A DNA stretch of 64,000 nucleotides from Mesorhabditis belari. Taxonomy: Eukaryota; Nematoda; Chromadorea; Rhabditida; Rhabditidae. The DNA lies in NCBI GenBank assembly GCA_958450365.1, contig CAUEEP010000937.1, positions 744,501-808,500 of the forward strand, in the 5' to 3' direction. The notes under the pieces are model-generated. The model had not been told where the DNA came from. It saw nothing but the letters and a program-made list of their open reading frames with translations, and ran no database searches. Position numbers and translations under genes: made by a program. Positions 11,461-24,800 of this stretch are shown piece after piece; within the stretch, counting starts at the first letter, position 1, and the number at the start of each line of letters is the position of its first letter.

Positions 11461-12456
11461 CGAAATCTTACCATACGCGCATACCATCACTTGTTGAGGT
11501 TTCTGTTGTCGCATTTAATAAAATGGAAGCCAAATTTAAGGGGAAAAATAAATAGCATGACGTTCATCACTTTCTTGAGTCAACCAATCTTTTTCTCGGA
11601 TTTGATTTAGGCTTTATAAATGTGAAATTTTGTGAATTTGTACTGTACTTTGATATTTTATCTCGCTTTCTAGATTCATTCACATTCTCCAAACCTTTAT
11701 GCATCTAAAATACCGTAAAAGCTTTAATAGAACCCCACCCTATAGAAGCGTCGCGTAGCTTAAGTTTACTCTCAAACAAAAGCTCATATCTCAGCACTAG
11801 TACGTTTGTTTCTGTTCGTTTGAGTACCAAATTAAAGTAGAGAGAATGGGGAATTTTTTGAGCTATTACACAGATCTTTAGCATTAACCAGCACTTAGAA
11901 AAAAATTATTGAAAAGTGGCAAAAAAAAAAAACCGATTTTTCATCATTTTTCAATCATCGTTTTCTAAGTGCTGGTTAATGCTAAAGATCTGTGTAATAG
12001 CTCAAAAAATTCCCCATTCTCTCGACTTTAATTTGGTACTCAAACGAACAGAAACAAATGTACTAGTGCTGAGATATGAGCTTTTGTTTGAGAGTAAACT
12101 TAAACTACGCGACGCTTCTATAGGGTGGGGTTCTATTAAAGCTTTACGGTATTTTAGATGCATAAAGGTTTGGAGAATGTGAATGAATCTAGAAAGCGAG
12201 ATAAAATATCAAAATACAGTACAAATTCACAAAATTTCACATTTATAAAGCCTAAATCAAATCCGAGAAAAAGATTGGTTGACTCAAGAAAGTGATGAAC
12301 GTCATGCTATTTATTTTTCCTTTAAATTTGGCTTCCATTTTATTAAATGCGACAACAGAAACCTCAACAAGTGATGGTATACGCGTATGGTAAGATTTCG
12401 TGCCTCACCAGACAGTTTCAAGAGTAATCAAGCGCCACAAAGAGATTGGGAAATCT
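11407..12456. mobile_element. 1.05-kb near-perfect foldback element
   Basis: Arms at 11407-11900 and 11963-12456 are inverted copies about 494 bp long with only scattered differences, around a ~60-bp A-rich centre. Internal arm sequences include 'ccgtaaaagctttaatag' followed by 'aaccccaccct', resembling the termini of the smaller foldback family at 23885-24160 and 48486-48757. A short part of the arm ('ctacgcgacgcttctatagg') is repeated again just outside the right end near 12462-12510. I see no coding frame. It is probably a non-autonomous foldback transposon. Confidence 0.8.
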
Positions 12457-12825
12457 TAAACTACGCGACGCTTCTATAGGGTGGGGTTCTATTAAAGCTT
12501 TTACGATACCATAAATCTATTCAAATATGTAATCTAAAGCTTAGAAAATGATATAAATTATTGAAAAAGTCATTTAAAGCTTGTAAATCGTTAGATATGC
12601 GCATCTGTTTGTCCTTTTCCTTTTCCTTTTCTGTTTCTGTTTGTGCATTCTAAAAGTTGCTCTTGCTTTTCCTTTTCCCTTGCCAAACCAGCTGCTCATT
12701 TCATTTTTTCTCTTCGATTCACATTATTTCAATCTTTAATGTTATTCATTTCATTTCGTTTCATTCCATTTCGTTTCATTTCATTTCATTCCATTCCATT
12801 CCATTTCATCAGTTTTACTTTTAGA

Positions 12826-15800
12826 ATGAATCTCGATTCGGATACAAATGAGACTTTTTGCGGGAGTGCTGATTTCGAGTCACCATTAGGGAAACGAGGA
12901 GGGCACAACGAGATGAGCGGTGGATGCGAAAGAAATGAGGTGCGGTTTGATTTAGCTTTAGCTAGCGTTTAGTCATTTTGCGTTAAATGATTGATTCACT
13001 CAATCAATCGTTAAATGACGATTTGTTCTATTAGAAAAGCTTGATATTTTTCTATAAAACATTGTTGAAATCTTAAGCAATCTTTTGTTTGTTTGTTTTT
13101 TTTGTTCAAAAGTGTGAACATCAAGCTAATCCACTTCGTAACGCTGTCATCAAGTCATCAAGCTAATCTAGCAAAAAAAGGCAACGATTACGCGATTTAG
13201 ACACTTTTGTTTACCTAAAGAAACCTATCTTGAAGTCAAAAGATAAAAGATATAGCGTAAAACATTTATATTAGGTTATAAACGATCGTTTTTTGTTATT
13301 GTGTTTTCTGAAAAAACGGCTTATCCAATCCAAAAAACGGCTTGCTTGATTCAAAAGCCCTATCCTCAATCTACAAAACTTTTTCTGGTTGTTCTGGTTG
13401 AAGCTAATTTTAAAGGATAATCCGATAAATCAAGAAACTTGGTTTACAATTGCATTATGCAAAGGAGGTGCTGTGATTAAAAAAGCATTCGAAGCTCCGA
13501 AACAAAGCAAAAAAGCATTCGAAGCTCTGGCTCTTCATTCGGAATTTCGTCTTCCTTTAAAGCTGCACATTTCATTTTGACGTTTACAAATTTACAAGCT
13601 AATACATCTCTAAGAGTAGCTTCCAAGGTGTATTAAGGATCCCATTGTAAAGTTAATACAGTAGTGAGATGGTGGTGAAGCTAATGGTGTATTATGTGGT
13701 GAAATGTCCTATTAGCTTCCAACACCCTTACTACAGTCTATTAATTGTTAGGTGAAATGGTGTATTACCGAGTATTATTAGGTTGGGAAGTTATAAACGA
13801 TCGTTTTTTGGTAATGTGTTTTCTGAAGAAACGGCTTATCCAATCCAAAAAACGGTTTGCTTGATTCAAAAGCCCTATCCTTAATCTACAAAACTTTTTG
13901 GCTTTTTTGAATTTTTGAAAAATGTTTTATTTTAGAACTTTTTCAGGGCATTTTAATGTAAGAGTTGAAAATCTTGGTTTCTAGCTAGCATTCATGAGCT
14001 AATATATTAGGTTGTTCGGTTATAAACGAGCGTTTTAGTAGTCGACAAAATTTATCTTAAAAACAGAAACAACACAGTTTAATCTAAAATATATTCACCA
14101 TTATTATTGATTACTTCTGGCCATCTTTTGCGCAAAGAATTGATGCCGCTCTTGAAAAACTCAGCCGGCTGTGAAAAACAAACAAACAAAAGATTTCTTA
14201 AGATTTCAACAATGTTTTATAGAAAAATATCAAGCTTTTCTAATAGAATAAATCGTAAATCAATCATTTAACGCATTTTATGTTTTATTTTAGAACTTTT
14301 TCAAGCATTTTAATGTAAGAGTTAAAAATCCTGGTTTCTAGCATTCATGAGCTAAAATATTTTTGAGTGATTGCATACTTTTTAAAATAAAACGCTTCAT
14401 CGATTACATAGATTCCCAAGATTTCAGAACAATCCAATCGATCGAACCGTTCTCTTTGTTTTAATCTTGCTTAAATTCAAACGAAAATAAATTAAATTAG
14501 CACAAAGAGCCTTGAGCCAACAAAGATTTGAGCCAAATTTGAAAATCAACCTTCCGAAGATTGGATTGTTCTGAAATTTTGGGAAACTGTGTAATCGATG
14601 AAGCGTTTTATTTTAAAAAGTATGCAATCACTCAAAAATATTAGGTTATTCGGATATAAACAATTGTTGAATGATGTATTGTTCGAAAGCCGATGCCGAG
14701 CCTGGTTCCGAATGGTGATGAAAGTCTCGAGGATGATGAACACTCTCGTCGACCTCAAGCGGTAGACAACGTTATTTTGAGGGCTACAATCGAATCGGAT
14801 CCATGTCAAACGACGCGCGAACTTGCTCAACAGTTTGTATGTTCAAATTCTACCATTGATGAGCATCTCCACGCCATTGGAAAGACGATCAGATGCGGGA
14901 AATGGCTTCCTCACGAGTTAAGCATTGCAAACAAGGCTTCACGGGTCGCTATTCCCGGAATCCTCATCCGCCACGCTAAAGATCATGGCGTTTTTTGATT
15001 CTCTCGTTACTGAAGATGAGAAGTGGATCCATTTCGATAATACTATTCGAAAACGGAAATGGCTAGGACCAGGAGAACGGCCAAATCCGACCGTGAAACC
15101 GGACATTAATGGAAAAAAGGTCATGCTCTCAGTATGGTGGAATAACAAGGGCCTTGTTTATTTTGAGCTTCTACAACCCTCTACAAACAGCAACTTGATC
15201 GGGTCAATGAAGCTCTCATTCGTTACGGAGTAGACACATCAAAGATAAAGTTCATCCATAACAACGCTAGACCTCACGTTTTGCAAAAATGGCTCAGCAA
15301 AAACTAGAGAATCTAGGATGGGAGGTTTTACCACATCCGCCGTATGCTCCCGATTTGGCTTCCTCAGATTACCTTTGATTCCGGTCGATTCAAAACTTTT
15401 TGGCCAATCAGAAATTCAAACCGTGAAGATGACCAAAATTCACGAAGTTTCCAAGGTCCAAGGTCACCAAGTTTTTCGAGTCACAGCCGGCTGAGTTTTT
15501 CAAGAGCGGCATCAATTCTTTGCCCAAAAGATGGCAAGAAGTAATCAATAATAATGGTGAATATATTTTAGAATATATTCACCATTAATATATTAAACTG
15601 TGTTGTTTCTGTTTTTAAGATAAATTTTGTCGACTACGAAAACGCTCGTTTATATCCGAACAACCTAATATATTAGCTCATGAATGCTAGAAACCAGAAA
15701 GGATTTTCAGGAAGGATTTGCTAGAAAGGATTTTCAACTCTTACATTAAAATGCCCTGAAAAAGTTCTAAAATAAAACATTTTTCAAAAATTCAAAAAAG

Positions 15801-18800
15801 CCAAAAAGTTTTGTAGATTAAGGATAGGGCTTTTGAATCAAGCAAACCGTTTTTTTGATTGGATAAGTCATTTTTTCAGAAAACACATTACCAAAAAACG
15901 ATCGTTTATAACTTGCCAACCTAATAGCTTAGTTTTTAAGAAAAAAAACTGTCCATTCAATATCAGCTTTTACGCAAAACGACTGAGCTCTTGGAAATGG
16001 CCCAGATTAGGGTAAAAAGAAAGAAAAGTGTTTAATAGACAACTATTTGAAGTAAACTGTAGGTTAATTGGTAAAGTTTTCGTTGATAAAAGGATTTATA
16101 GAGAGATTTCTAAAGATAAAGATAAACAGATTTCTAAATTGATTTAAAAACGGATTTAAAACAGATTTAAAAACAGATTAAAAAACAGATTTAAACAAAT
16201 TTTTAAACAGATTTCTAAGCAAATTTTTAAACAGACTTCAAAAAAAGTGTTCAAAGCCTTTTTCAAAGTTTAAAGACTTTTCAAAGAATTTAGCCAACGA
16301 AAAAGCATAGCTTGCTCAAGAATTTCTATCATTTATCTAAAATTAACCCCAAAAATCTCACAACTTGACACAATTTGCATCGAAATTTTCCTTATCATCT
16401 TTCGGAACTTTCCCTTTCATTTCCAAAAGAGCTTTGATAAATTCCGTGAAAAGGATGTTGCGATGATTAGATGCGCATTTGAAAACAATCATTTCATTTC
16501 AAATTTTCATTTCATTTCTTCTTATGAATTATAAAATTTATAAATTAAAGGTAAGCTTTATTAGCTTTATTAAATCTTTAAATTAATATTTTATTTCAAT
16601 TTTTCAGTCCCATCGAGCAAATGAGCCGCAAAATGAGCCGAATGGAGCAGTGACACCGAAGCGACTGTTTTCTGGTTGGTTGATGGGATATAAAAGCTTA
16701 AAAAGAATAGCTTTTATAATAGAATAGTATATAAAAAAATGTTCTATTACAATAATTTAATTTTATAGCTAACATTTCTTTCTTAGAATCTTTGATTGAT
16801 ATTAAATGACTTCGAAAAGGTTTTGTTTCTGAAACTATGACTAGAATTAGTACCGGGATCAAATCTAGACTGATTCTAATCCTTATCAAGTCCTTACCTC
16901 TTCTAATTAGGCTTATAGAAAGTTTCTGAACCATCTAGACCGATTCTAGAGGATTTAGACCAATTCTAGACTACCTGGACCAATTCTAGACCATCTAGAC
17001 CAATTCTAGACCATCTAGACCAATTCTAGACCATCTAGACCAATTCTAGACCATCTAGACCAACTCTAGAGCATCTGAACCAATTCTAGAGCATCTAGAC
17101 GAATTCTAGACTATCTGGACCAACTCTAGACCATCTGAACCAGTTCTAGAGCATCTAGACCGATTCTAGAACATCTGGACCAATTCTAGAGCATCTATAC
17201 CAACTCTAGACCATCTAGACCAACTCTAGACTACCTAGATCAATTCTAGACCATCTGAACCAACTAGAAGATCTAGAGCTAAGCCAGGCTGGTACTGGTC
17301 TAATTCTGACAAGTCTAACGTCTACCGGAACATTCTGGCTTATGGCTACTAGTATCAGCCATAGGTTTGTTGATAAAGTGCGCATCAAAATGATAGGTCC
17401 ACCCGATTTCTCAAAAAGTATCAAGCAAAATCAAAATCCATATTTGCACATGAATTTTAATTTGATTCTTGATAAATATTCAAAAGTTGAAAAAAGTTTC
17501 TTATCGGTAAAATTTTTGAGTATTTTGGAAAAACTCAAAAATTGAGGGAAAAACCGTGTCAAAATGATAGGTCCACTCATTAAAAACTTTATAACAAGAA
17601 CAAAAAAATTGTAAAAACTGAATGAAATTAGTTTTTATCATTACTTTATCACTACGGTCAACACTTTGTAGGTTCTTCTTTAAGTTTGACCATGTCCAGA
17701 ATACGATTATCCATCGAGTCAGCTAGTTTTTGAGGAGTCGTGGGCATGATCGACCGCCATGAAAGAATTAATTGTGTTTTGAGCTCGGAAACTGACTTGT
17801 ATGTTCGTCCATTTGCATAAACTTTGCGTGCAAGTATTGCCCATAAATTTTCCATCGGGTTCAAGTGGGGCAAATATGCGGGTCAGTCCAAGACATCGAT
17901 GTTATTCTGCGTAAAGTAGTCTTTTGTTGATCTGCCGACATGTCTTGCTGGAATCGATAACATTGTCCTTGATTGTTAAGCAAAAACGGTAACAAACGAT
18001 CCGATAACACATCCTGATAATCCTTCGAGTTCATTCGACAAGAGACAAACTTCAATTCGAGTACACCACCGGCCGTAAATGCTCCCCAGACCATTAAGCT
18101 GCCTCCTCCGAAATTCCGACGCCCAAAGTATTGTGGTTCTTTGCGAAGATCGTGCCAATAATACTTGCTACCATCGGGACCATCAAGATTGAACGTTTTT
18201 TCGTCACTGAAGATAATCTAAACCAAAAAAACTTTATTGTTGCTGACTATTACTCAATGGTCACCTTGTTCCAATCGACCTTTAAATTCTTGCGTGCAAA
18301 TTCGGCTCGAGTAACTTTGTGGTCACCGGTTAGACGAGGACATGGTATCATTTTGCATCGCTTGACGTGAGGAATTGCAGTAATGATCCTCAAAACTGTG
18401 CTTTTCGATGCCGATAGACCAATTTCGTTTCGTTCTTCGTTGGCTGACATCATTGAGTTCGACACAATTTGTCCTATCTGTCCTATTGTCTCGGGGTGTC
18501 AGAATCGGCTTCCGTCCAGTCGTCTTCTTAGTTCCATAATTCAGTGGATTTTGAAGGTATTGATTGATGACGTTGTGCGAGCGACCAAGTTGTTCGGTAA
18601 TTTTGCGATTGCTGAGTCCATTTGTGTGTAGAACGTCAACTTGTCCCTGCTCCACCAGCGTCAACGCATTTCCTCGGCCCATTCTAAAGGAAAAAGTTAG
18701 AATATGTAGAAAAATAAAATTTGCATGCAAAAAAACAAAAAATAAAACAAAAAATCAGCAAGAAAGTGGCAAGGCATTAAACGCATAAAGTGGTGGACCT

Positions 18801-21800
18801 ATCATTTTGACACGGTTTTTCCCTCAATTTTTGAGTTTTTCCAAAATACTCAAAAATTTTACCGATAAAAAACTTTTTTCAACTTTTGAATATTTATCAA
18901 GAATCAAATTAAAATTCATGTGCAAATATGGATTTTGATTTTGCTTGATACTTTTTGAGAAATCGGGTGGACCTATCATTTTGACGCGCACTGTATATTT
19001 AGATTAAGCTCTAATGTCGCAAGAGATCAGCAATAGCTTATGATATTTTCAATGCTTTTCAGCAAATGCCTGTTTCGCTAGTTCCTCCGGCGACTCCTCT
19101 TCAAATCTCGCCGCTCAACAGTTTCATCTCGTAAATCCGCTGTATGTACTATTATTTGAAATTGTTTATAGTATTAAATAGTACTAGATACCCTAGATCC
19201 AACCTATATTAACTTATTGCCAATATTTTCAGATCTTCGTCAGATTGTGGCTCAGAGTACACGCGGAACTCGTTCGATGACATTTCGAGTAATGCCGTCA
19301 GATCAGGTACGTTAATTGAGATGGTAATTGAAACGGTAATTGAGACGGCAATCAGAAATACTGTACAAATCAAATTTTAGATAAAACTGAGGGTTCCATC
19401 AAGCTGAATATCCCGAATCTGTCAACAATTCGAGCAAAAGTCAACACCTCCTATCACAATATCGCCAATTTTCCCTGGTGAGAAAGAAATCTGAAAAATA
19501 AAATAAAATAATGACTTCCGTTTGGGATAAGGACAATGATTTATCTCAATGATCTATATGTCGTAGCCGATTATGAATGAGTGGGTCTAGGAGCGTCCAA
19601 CCATCAAGTATTTGGTATCATTCAACGCAGAATCATTAATAATTATGTTAAATTTTTAAAATTAGAAAGATTGAATAAAAAGAAAAAAAATTATGGGGCC
19701 TCAAAGTTTCCTCTTGAAGAAACAGTTTTTTTGTTCTAATTTTTTTTCTTTTTATTCAATCTTTCTAATTTTAAAAATTTAACATAATTATCAATGATTC
19801 TGCGTTGAATGATACCAAATACTTGATGGTTGGACGCTTCTAGACCCACTCATTCATAATCGTCTACGGGGATGCCGCCGATTTTGAATGAAACGTTGTA
19901 GTGGCGGTAATTTTTAACCTAAACTCACAAATTTGGTACCAATTGACGCAGAATTGAATTCGCTACAGGATGATATAATATTGTCCTCATACATTCAAAG
20001 GGTTGCTCGACTAGAAAGATTTATCAAAAAATTTTCATTCATAATCGGCTACGACATATACAGCCCTTGAGAGTTGGACTGAGCAGTTGACGGTGATTTT
20101 GTGACTTTTAAGCCACTTCCAAGGTGAAAATCTTCTCATCCGACCAAAGAACATCGTCAATGCGCCGCACCTTGAAAAAAGCTCGCAATTTTTTGCATTT
20201 CTCCTTCCGGTTTTGCTTGGCTTGATCGGTGAGCACTTGCCCGTTTAACAGTCGATAACTTCGAAGTCCGAGCTCATTTTTCACTATCGATTGAACCGAG
20301 AAACGCGAAATTTGAAGCTGTTTTGCCATCTTGTTCAAACTACGATCGTCTTTTCGCTCGATCCTCCTCTTGATGATCCCACGCATCTTTCGGGTGTTAA
20401 CGGTCCTCTTTCGTCCTCTTCCGGGCTTGGACTGAACATGCCCCTCATCTTTCCATTGCTTTATGATCTTCTGGACGGTCCTCAGAGCCACCCCAAGCCT
20501 CGATGCGATCGACGGGTTCTTCATGCCGCTCGTCGCCAGCTGTGCGATTACGTCCCGACTAGCGCACGTCTTTGTCATGACCTAGAAAACAACTTTTTTA
20601 ACAAAAAATTATTAGACAATGATAAAAAGAATATTAAAACACAAAAAGATGAGTAGTAATGCTTTATACATTGTTTAAAACTATGATGCTGATGCTGCGC
20701 GCACGTAATTTTCAGCCACCCTGTATACAATGATCTATCGATGATAGATCTTTATCTTTAAATCTAAACTACTTTACCTAACAGTAGAATATGATTACTA
20801 GAAAATCATTTGACCTAGAAAATCATTTACCATTTGACTTATCAAAACTTTTCTCTTTTCTAGGAGATTGGCGGCGAAAACCGAATGCACAAAGCGAACA
20901 TCGCATAAGAAATATTTCTCCGTTTATATCGATTGCAATCCGGAAAGCGAAAGCACTTTGTGGAATTGCGATGCGGTGGTGAGTTCAAGGATTCAGATTT
21001 CGATTTCTAAGCATTTCTAAGCATTTCTAGAGCATTTCTGAGCATTTCTAAGCATTTCTAAAAGATGCGCTTGAAGAAAAAGCTATCTACAGCACTGGAC
21101 AATGAAATTATGATATTTGAAAAACTTTCGATCGTCACTTTCGCGCGCCTATAACTCTCTTGTCTTTGAGTTTAAACTATTAGTGTTATACATTTTCTGA
21201 AAGCTCTTTTCAAGGGCTACACAATGGTAATATTAATATTTAGAAATACGGTAAATACAAGAGAGTTATAGACGCGCGAAAGTGACGATCGTTTTTCAAA
21301 TATCATATTTCATTTTCCAGTAGTGTATATCGATCGTAAAAGCTATCTATATCATAGTCTTATTTAAAAATAAACTAGAGAGGTCTAGAGAGGTCTAGAG
21401 AGGTCTAGAGAGATCTAAAGATATCTAAAGAGCTCTAGAGAGGTCTAGAGAGGTCTAGAGAGGTCTAGAGAGGTCTAGAGAGATTCTATCAAAGCCAGCG
21501 ATGACTTGCCTACCTCTAAAGCTTATTTTCAGGTTGAATTTCGCTTGATTTCCCATAAAGACGGTGTCCCTGATTTCTCTCGTCAATTCACAAACAAATT
21601 CAACTATAATTCGAACAATTGGGGTTTCCCGTCATTCATGGAATGGACTGAGATTCTGAATCCGGATTTGGTAAGCAGGAATAGTACAATAGGAATAGTA
21701 CTATACCAAAATCTTTTAGGGCTACATCCGCGGTGATCGAGTGGTCGTCGAGGCAAAGATTACAGTTCAGAAAGTGATCGGAGTGAGGTAAAGAAAGAAT

Positions 21801-24800
21801 AGAGATTAACGATGCTTTAAGGCTTTTAAATTCACCAAAACTTCTTCTCGGTAAACATCTTTGGTGATTTTGATTCCCAGATCGACAAAAATAAGTGCAG
21901 TGTGCAGTGTTCAGCTTTCCAAAGTGATCAAACCATCAATGATGACAGATCAGTACTTGTCTTGATTTGAAATCGCTTAGTGAATATTCTCTCATCGGAA
22001 AACTTCTTCATCGTCTCGCAAAACGATTAAGAAAGCTCTTGCAAAGTCGTAGCCGCTCGTTCACCATATCTTTAGTCAATTCATGGCTTTTTTTGTCTTT
22101 TGTATGGGTACATCAACTGCTTTTTTACAAGTCTTCCCACTGAACTGATCCAAGATCTGACATTTTGTCCATTGAGCCTCTGGGATTTCGTTTGATTCGC
22201 TTCCACACCGTTTCCACCATCCGTTTCGAAGTTGCGTTTTCTATCTCGGCCAATACGATCGTTTTCTACCTTGGCCAATACGATTGAGTTGTTTGAATCG
22301 TTTGGCAGTTTGCCGAGAAATTTCGAGCACATTCATAATGTCGTTTGTCGCCTTTCCATCTTGATGACTTGATGATAGCGTTACGGAGCGGACTAGCTTG
22401 ATGACTTGACGATGGCGTTACGGAGCGGATTAGCTTGATGACTTGATGACAGCGTTACGGAGTGGATTAGCTTGATGACTTGATGATTGCATTGCGAAGC
22501 GAATTAGCCGACACCATTTCTAAAATCAAGATATAATACAATTATAATAAATAAAAAATAAAAAACGAGAAACGAGAAACGAGCAGAAAAATAAGAAACC
22601 GGTCACTAGCAGTCATTTTGCCCAACAAAGCTCGAAGAAAAAAGTGAGAAAATGGGGAAAGAGACCGTGTTTTATATGGTGATTCCGACGCGGAGCATCG
22701 CGTACACACTACGGTGCCTTAATGCCTTTTAGAAAAGCATCAAAACTTTTTGGAAAAACGGTGACTTTCTAAAAGTACGGTGTTAAAACGAGATAAATGT
22801 GATGTCCGGCAAAAATGCTGTTGAGCTTGTGTATTAGGTTGATGCAAAAGTCTTTTTCATTTTTTTCGTACTTCTTTTGAAAAATAACAAAGTCATGAAT
22901 TGACCTATGGTTTGCTCTAAATGAAAAGTGTTTATTGTTCAATTTCCCATCTTTTTAAGTCAATTTGGGTTCACTTTCAAGCAAATTCGAGAGTGAAAAC
23001 GGGTTTTTTCATAATAAATCTATAAAAACCTCTATAAAGAAATTGGCTGAATCAATTTCTCTGAAAATCTGAAAAAATATCGAACTTTTTGTGCTCTATC
23101 TTTTATTTATTAACATCAAGATTGGTTTCCTTAGCTAGAGCGTCTAAAATGCATCATCGAGCCGTCGCCTTTTTTGACTACCCGACTTCAGGCTCTCAAA
23201 AAAATCTAGTCATAAGACATTTTAAACTCGTTTTAATGTCATTTTGCAGAAAAATCATTGGCCTTTCGAATGCAATAAACCGTTGTTCAATTGGTGCATT
23301 TGTTACTTTTTAACGGAAGTACGAAAAAAATGAAAAAGACCTTTTTGCATCAACCTAATAGTATAAATATTATTATTCAATGGAAAGCAAAATATCGTTC
23401 ACTAAAACTACCAACTACCGTAATCATGTCTAGTCTGAGAAGTTTCCATGTTTTAGAGAAGGATTTCTTTTCAAAATCTATCCAAATCTCATTCAAATCT
23501 ATCCAAATCTCATTCAAATCTATCCAAATCTCATTCAAATCTATCCAAATCTCATTCAAATCTATCCAAATCTCATTCAAATCTATCCAAATCTATTCAA
23601 ATCTCAAATTCAGACGTCATCCGGTGTTCGATTTTCTTTCACAAACTCAAGTTTCTTCTGGAATTCTTGTCATCGATGGAATGAGACTTCATGTGAGCAA
23701 AGAGGTGAGAAAAAGCTAAGAATGAGATTTGGCTTCATTTAGATTTAGATTTATTTAGATTTAGATTTAGCTGCTTAAGTAGTAAAGCTAGCTAGCTTCA
23801 CTAGTAGTAAAGCTAGCTAGCTTCTTTAGTAATAAAGCTAGCTAGCTTCACTAGTAAAATAAGTAAATACAGATTTGGAATCAATTATCGTAAATACTGT
23901 AATAGTACCCAGGCCCCCATAATGACGGTGCGGAGTGTTGCGTAGTCTAGCTTTGAACGAGTTTTTCTCGACACTGGTTTATGCTACAATGCTTGTTTAG
24001 GTATCAAAAAATAGCTGAAATTCAGGGCTATTTTTTGATACCAAAGACACATTTTTTGAAAGTACGGGCGCTTTGAAAAAAATGAAATACTAAAAAACTT
24101 TTGCGACTACGCGACTGTACGGGTGGGGGGTGGGGTCCAATTACAGTATTTACGGTAGGTTTTGTTTTACACAAATGTCTAGACTGTTTCAAATGTCGAG
24201 ACGTTTCTTAGACGTTTCTTAGACGAAAGAAAAAAGCTACTGTACTTCTTCTGTCGTTTTCCTACGCTAGCAGAAGATTATGGTAGTTAAAAGGTTAATT
24301 TTAAGGTAATCTTACGGCAATCTTACTGTAATCTTACTGTAATCTTATAGCAATCTGGCTGTAATCTTACCGTAATCTTACTCTAATCTTACTGTAACGT
24401 AATCTTAAAGAAAAACGATGAAAATCATACAGTAGGCTTTCGTTTTCATTTTAGAAAACGAATTTGATGGATAAGATGATTTTAAGTTAAGAAACTTTCA
24501 AAAAAAAAAATCAAAACTATCAAATTATTTTTTTCTCTGTTTATAGCTGATTAGAATTAGCAGATTATTAAATCTCTTTTTACAATATGCTAATTTCTAG
24601 TACTTGGCTCTTCATTCACCCGTCTTTCACGCAATGTTCTATTCGAATTTCTCGGAAAGAGACAAGAAAGAGGTTACGGTAGAAGATGTGATTTTTGATG
24701 AATTCATCGAATTGCTCAATGTTGTTTATCCTTCAAGGAAGCCTGTATCAAGTGAGTTGAAAGAAAAGGGATTGGATTGGGTTGGATTGGATTGGATTGG

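Larger units (their letters stand above)
13788..15924. mobile_element. Nested mariner-type composite
   Basis: Outer inverted repeats at 13788-14004 and 15673-15924 begin TTAGGTTGG and end CCAACCTAA, flanked by TA. Between them, another pair beginning TTAGGTTGTTCGG (14007) and ending CCGAACAACCTAA (15668) is also flanked by TA, so one element landed at the centre of the other. A partial third copy of the outer arm lies at about 13268-13385. All sits in intron 1 of the BATH gene. Confidence 0.8.
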
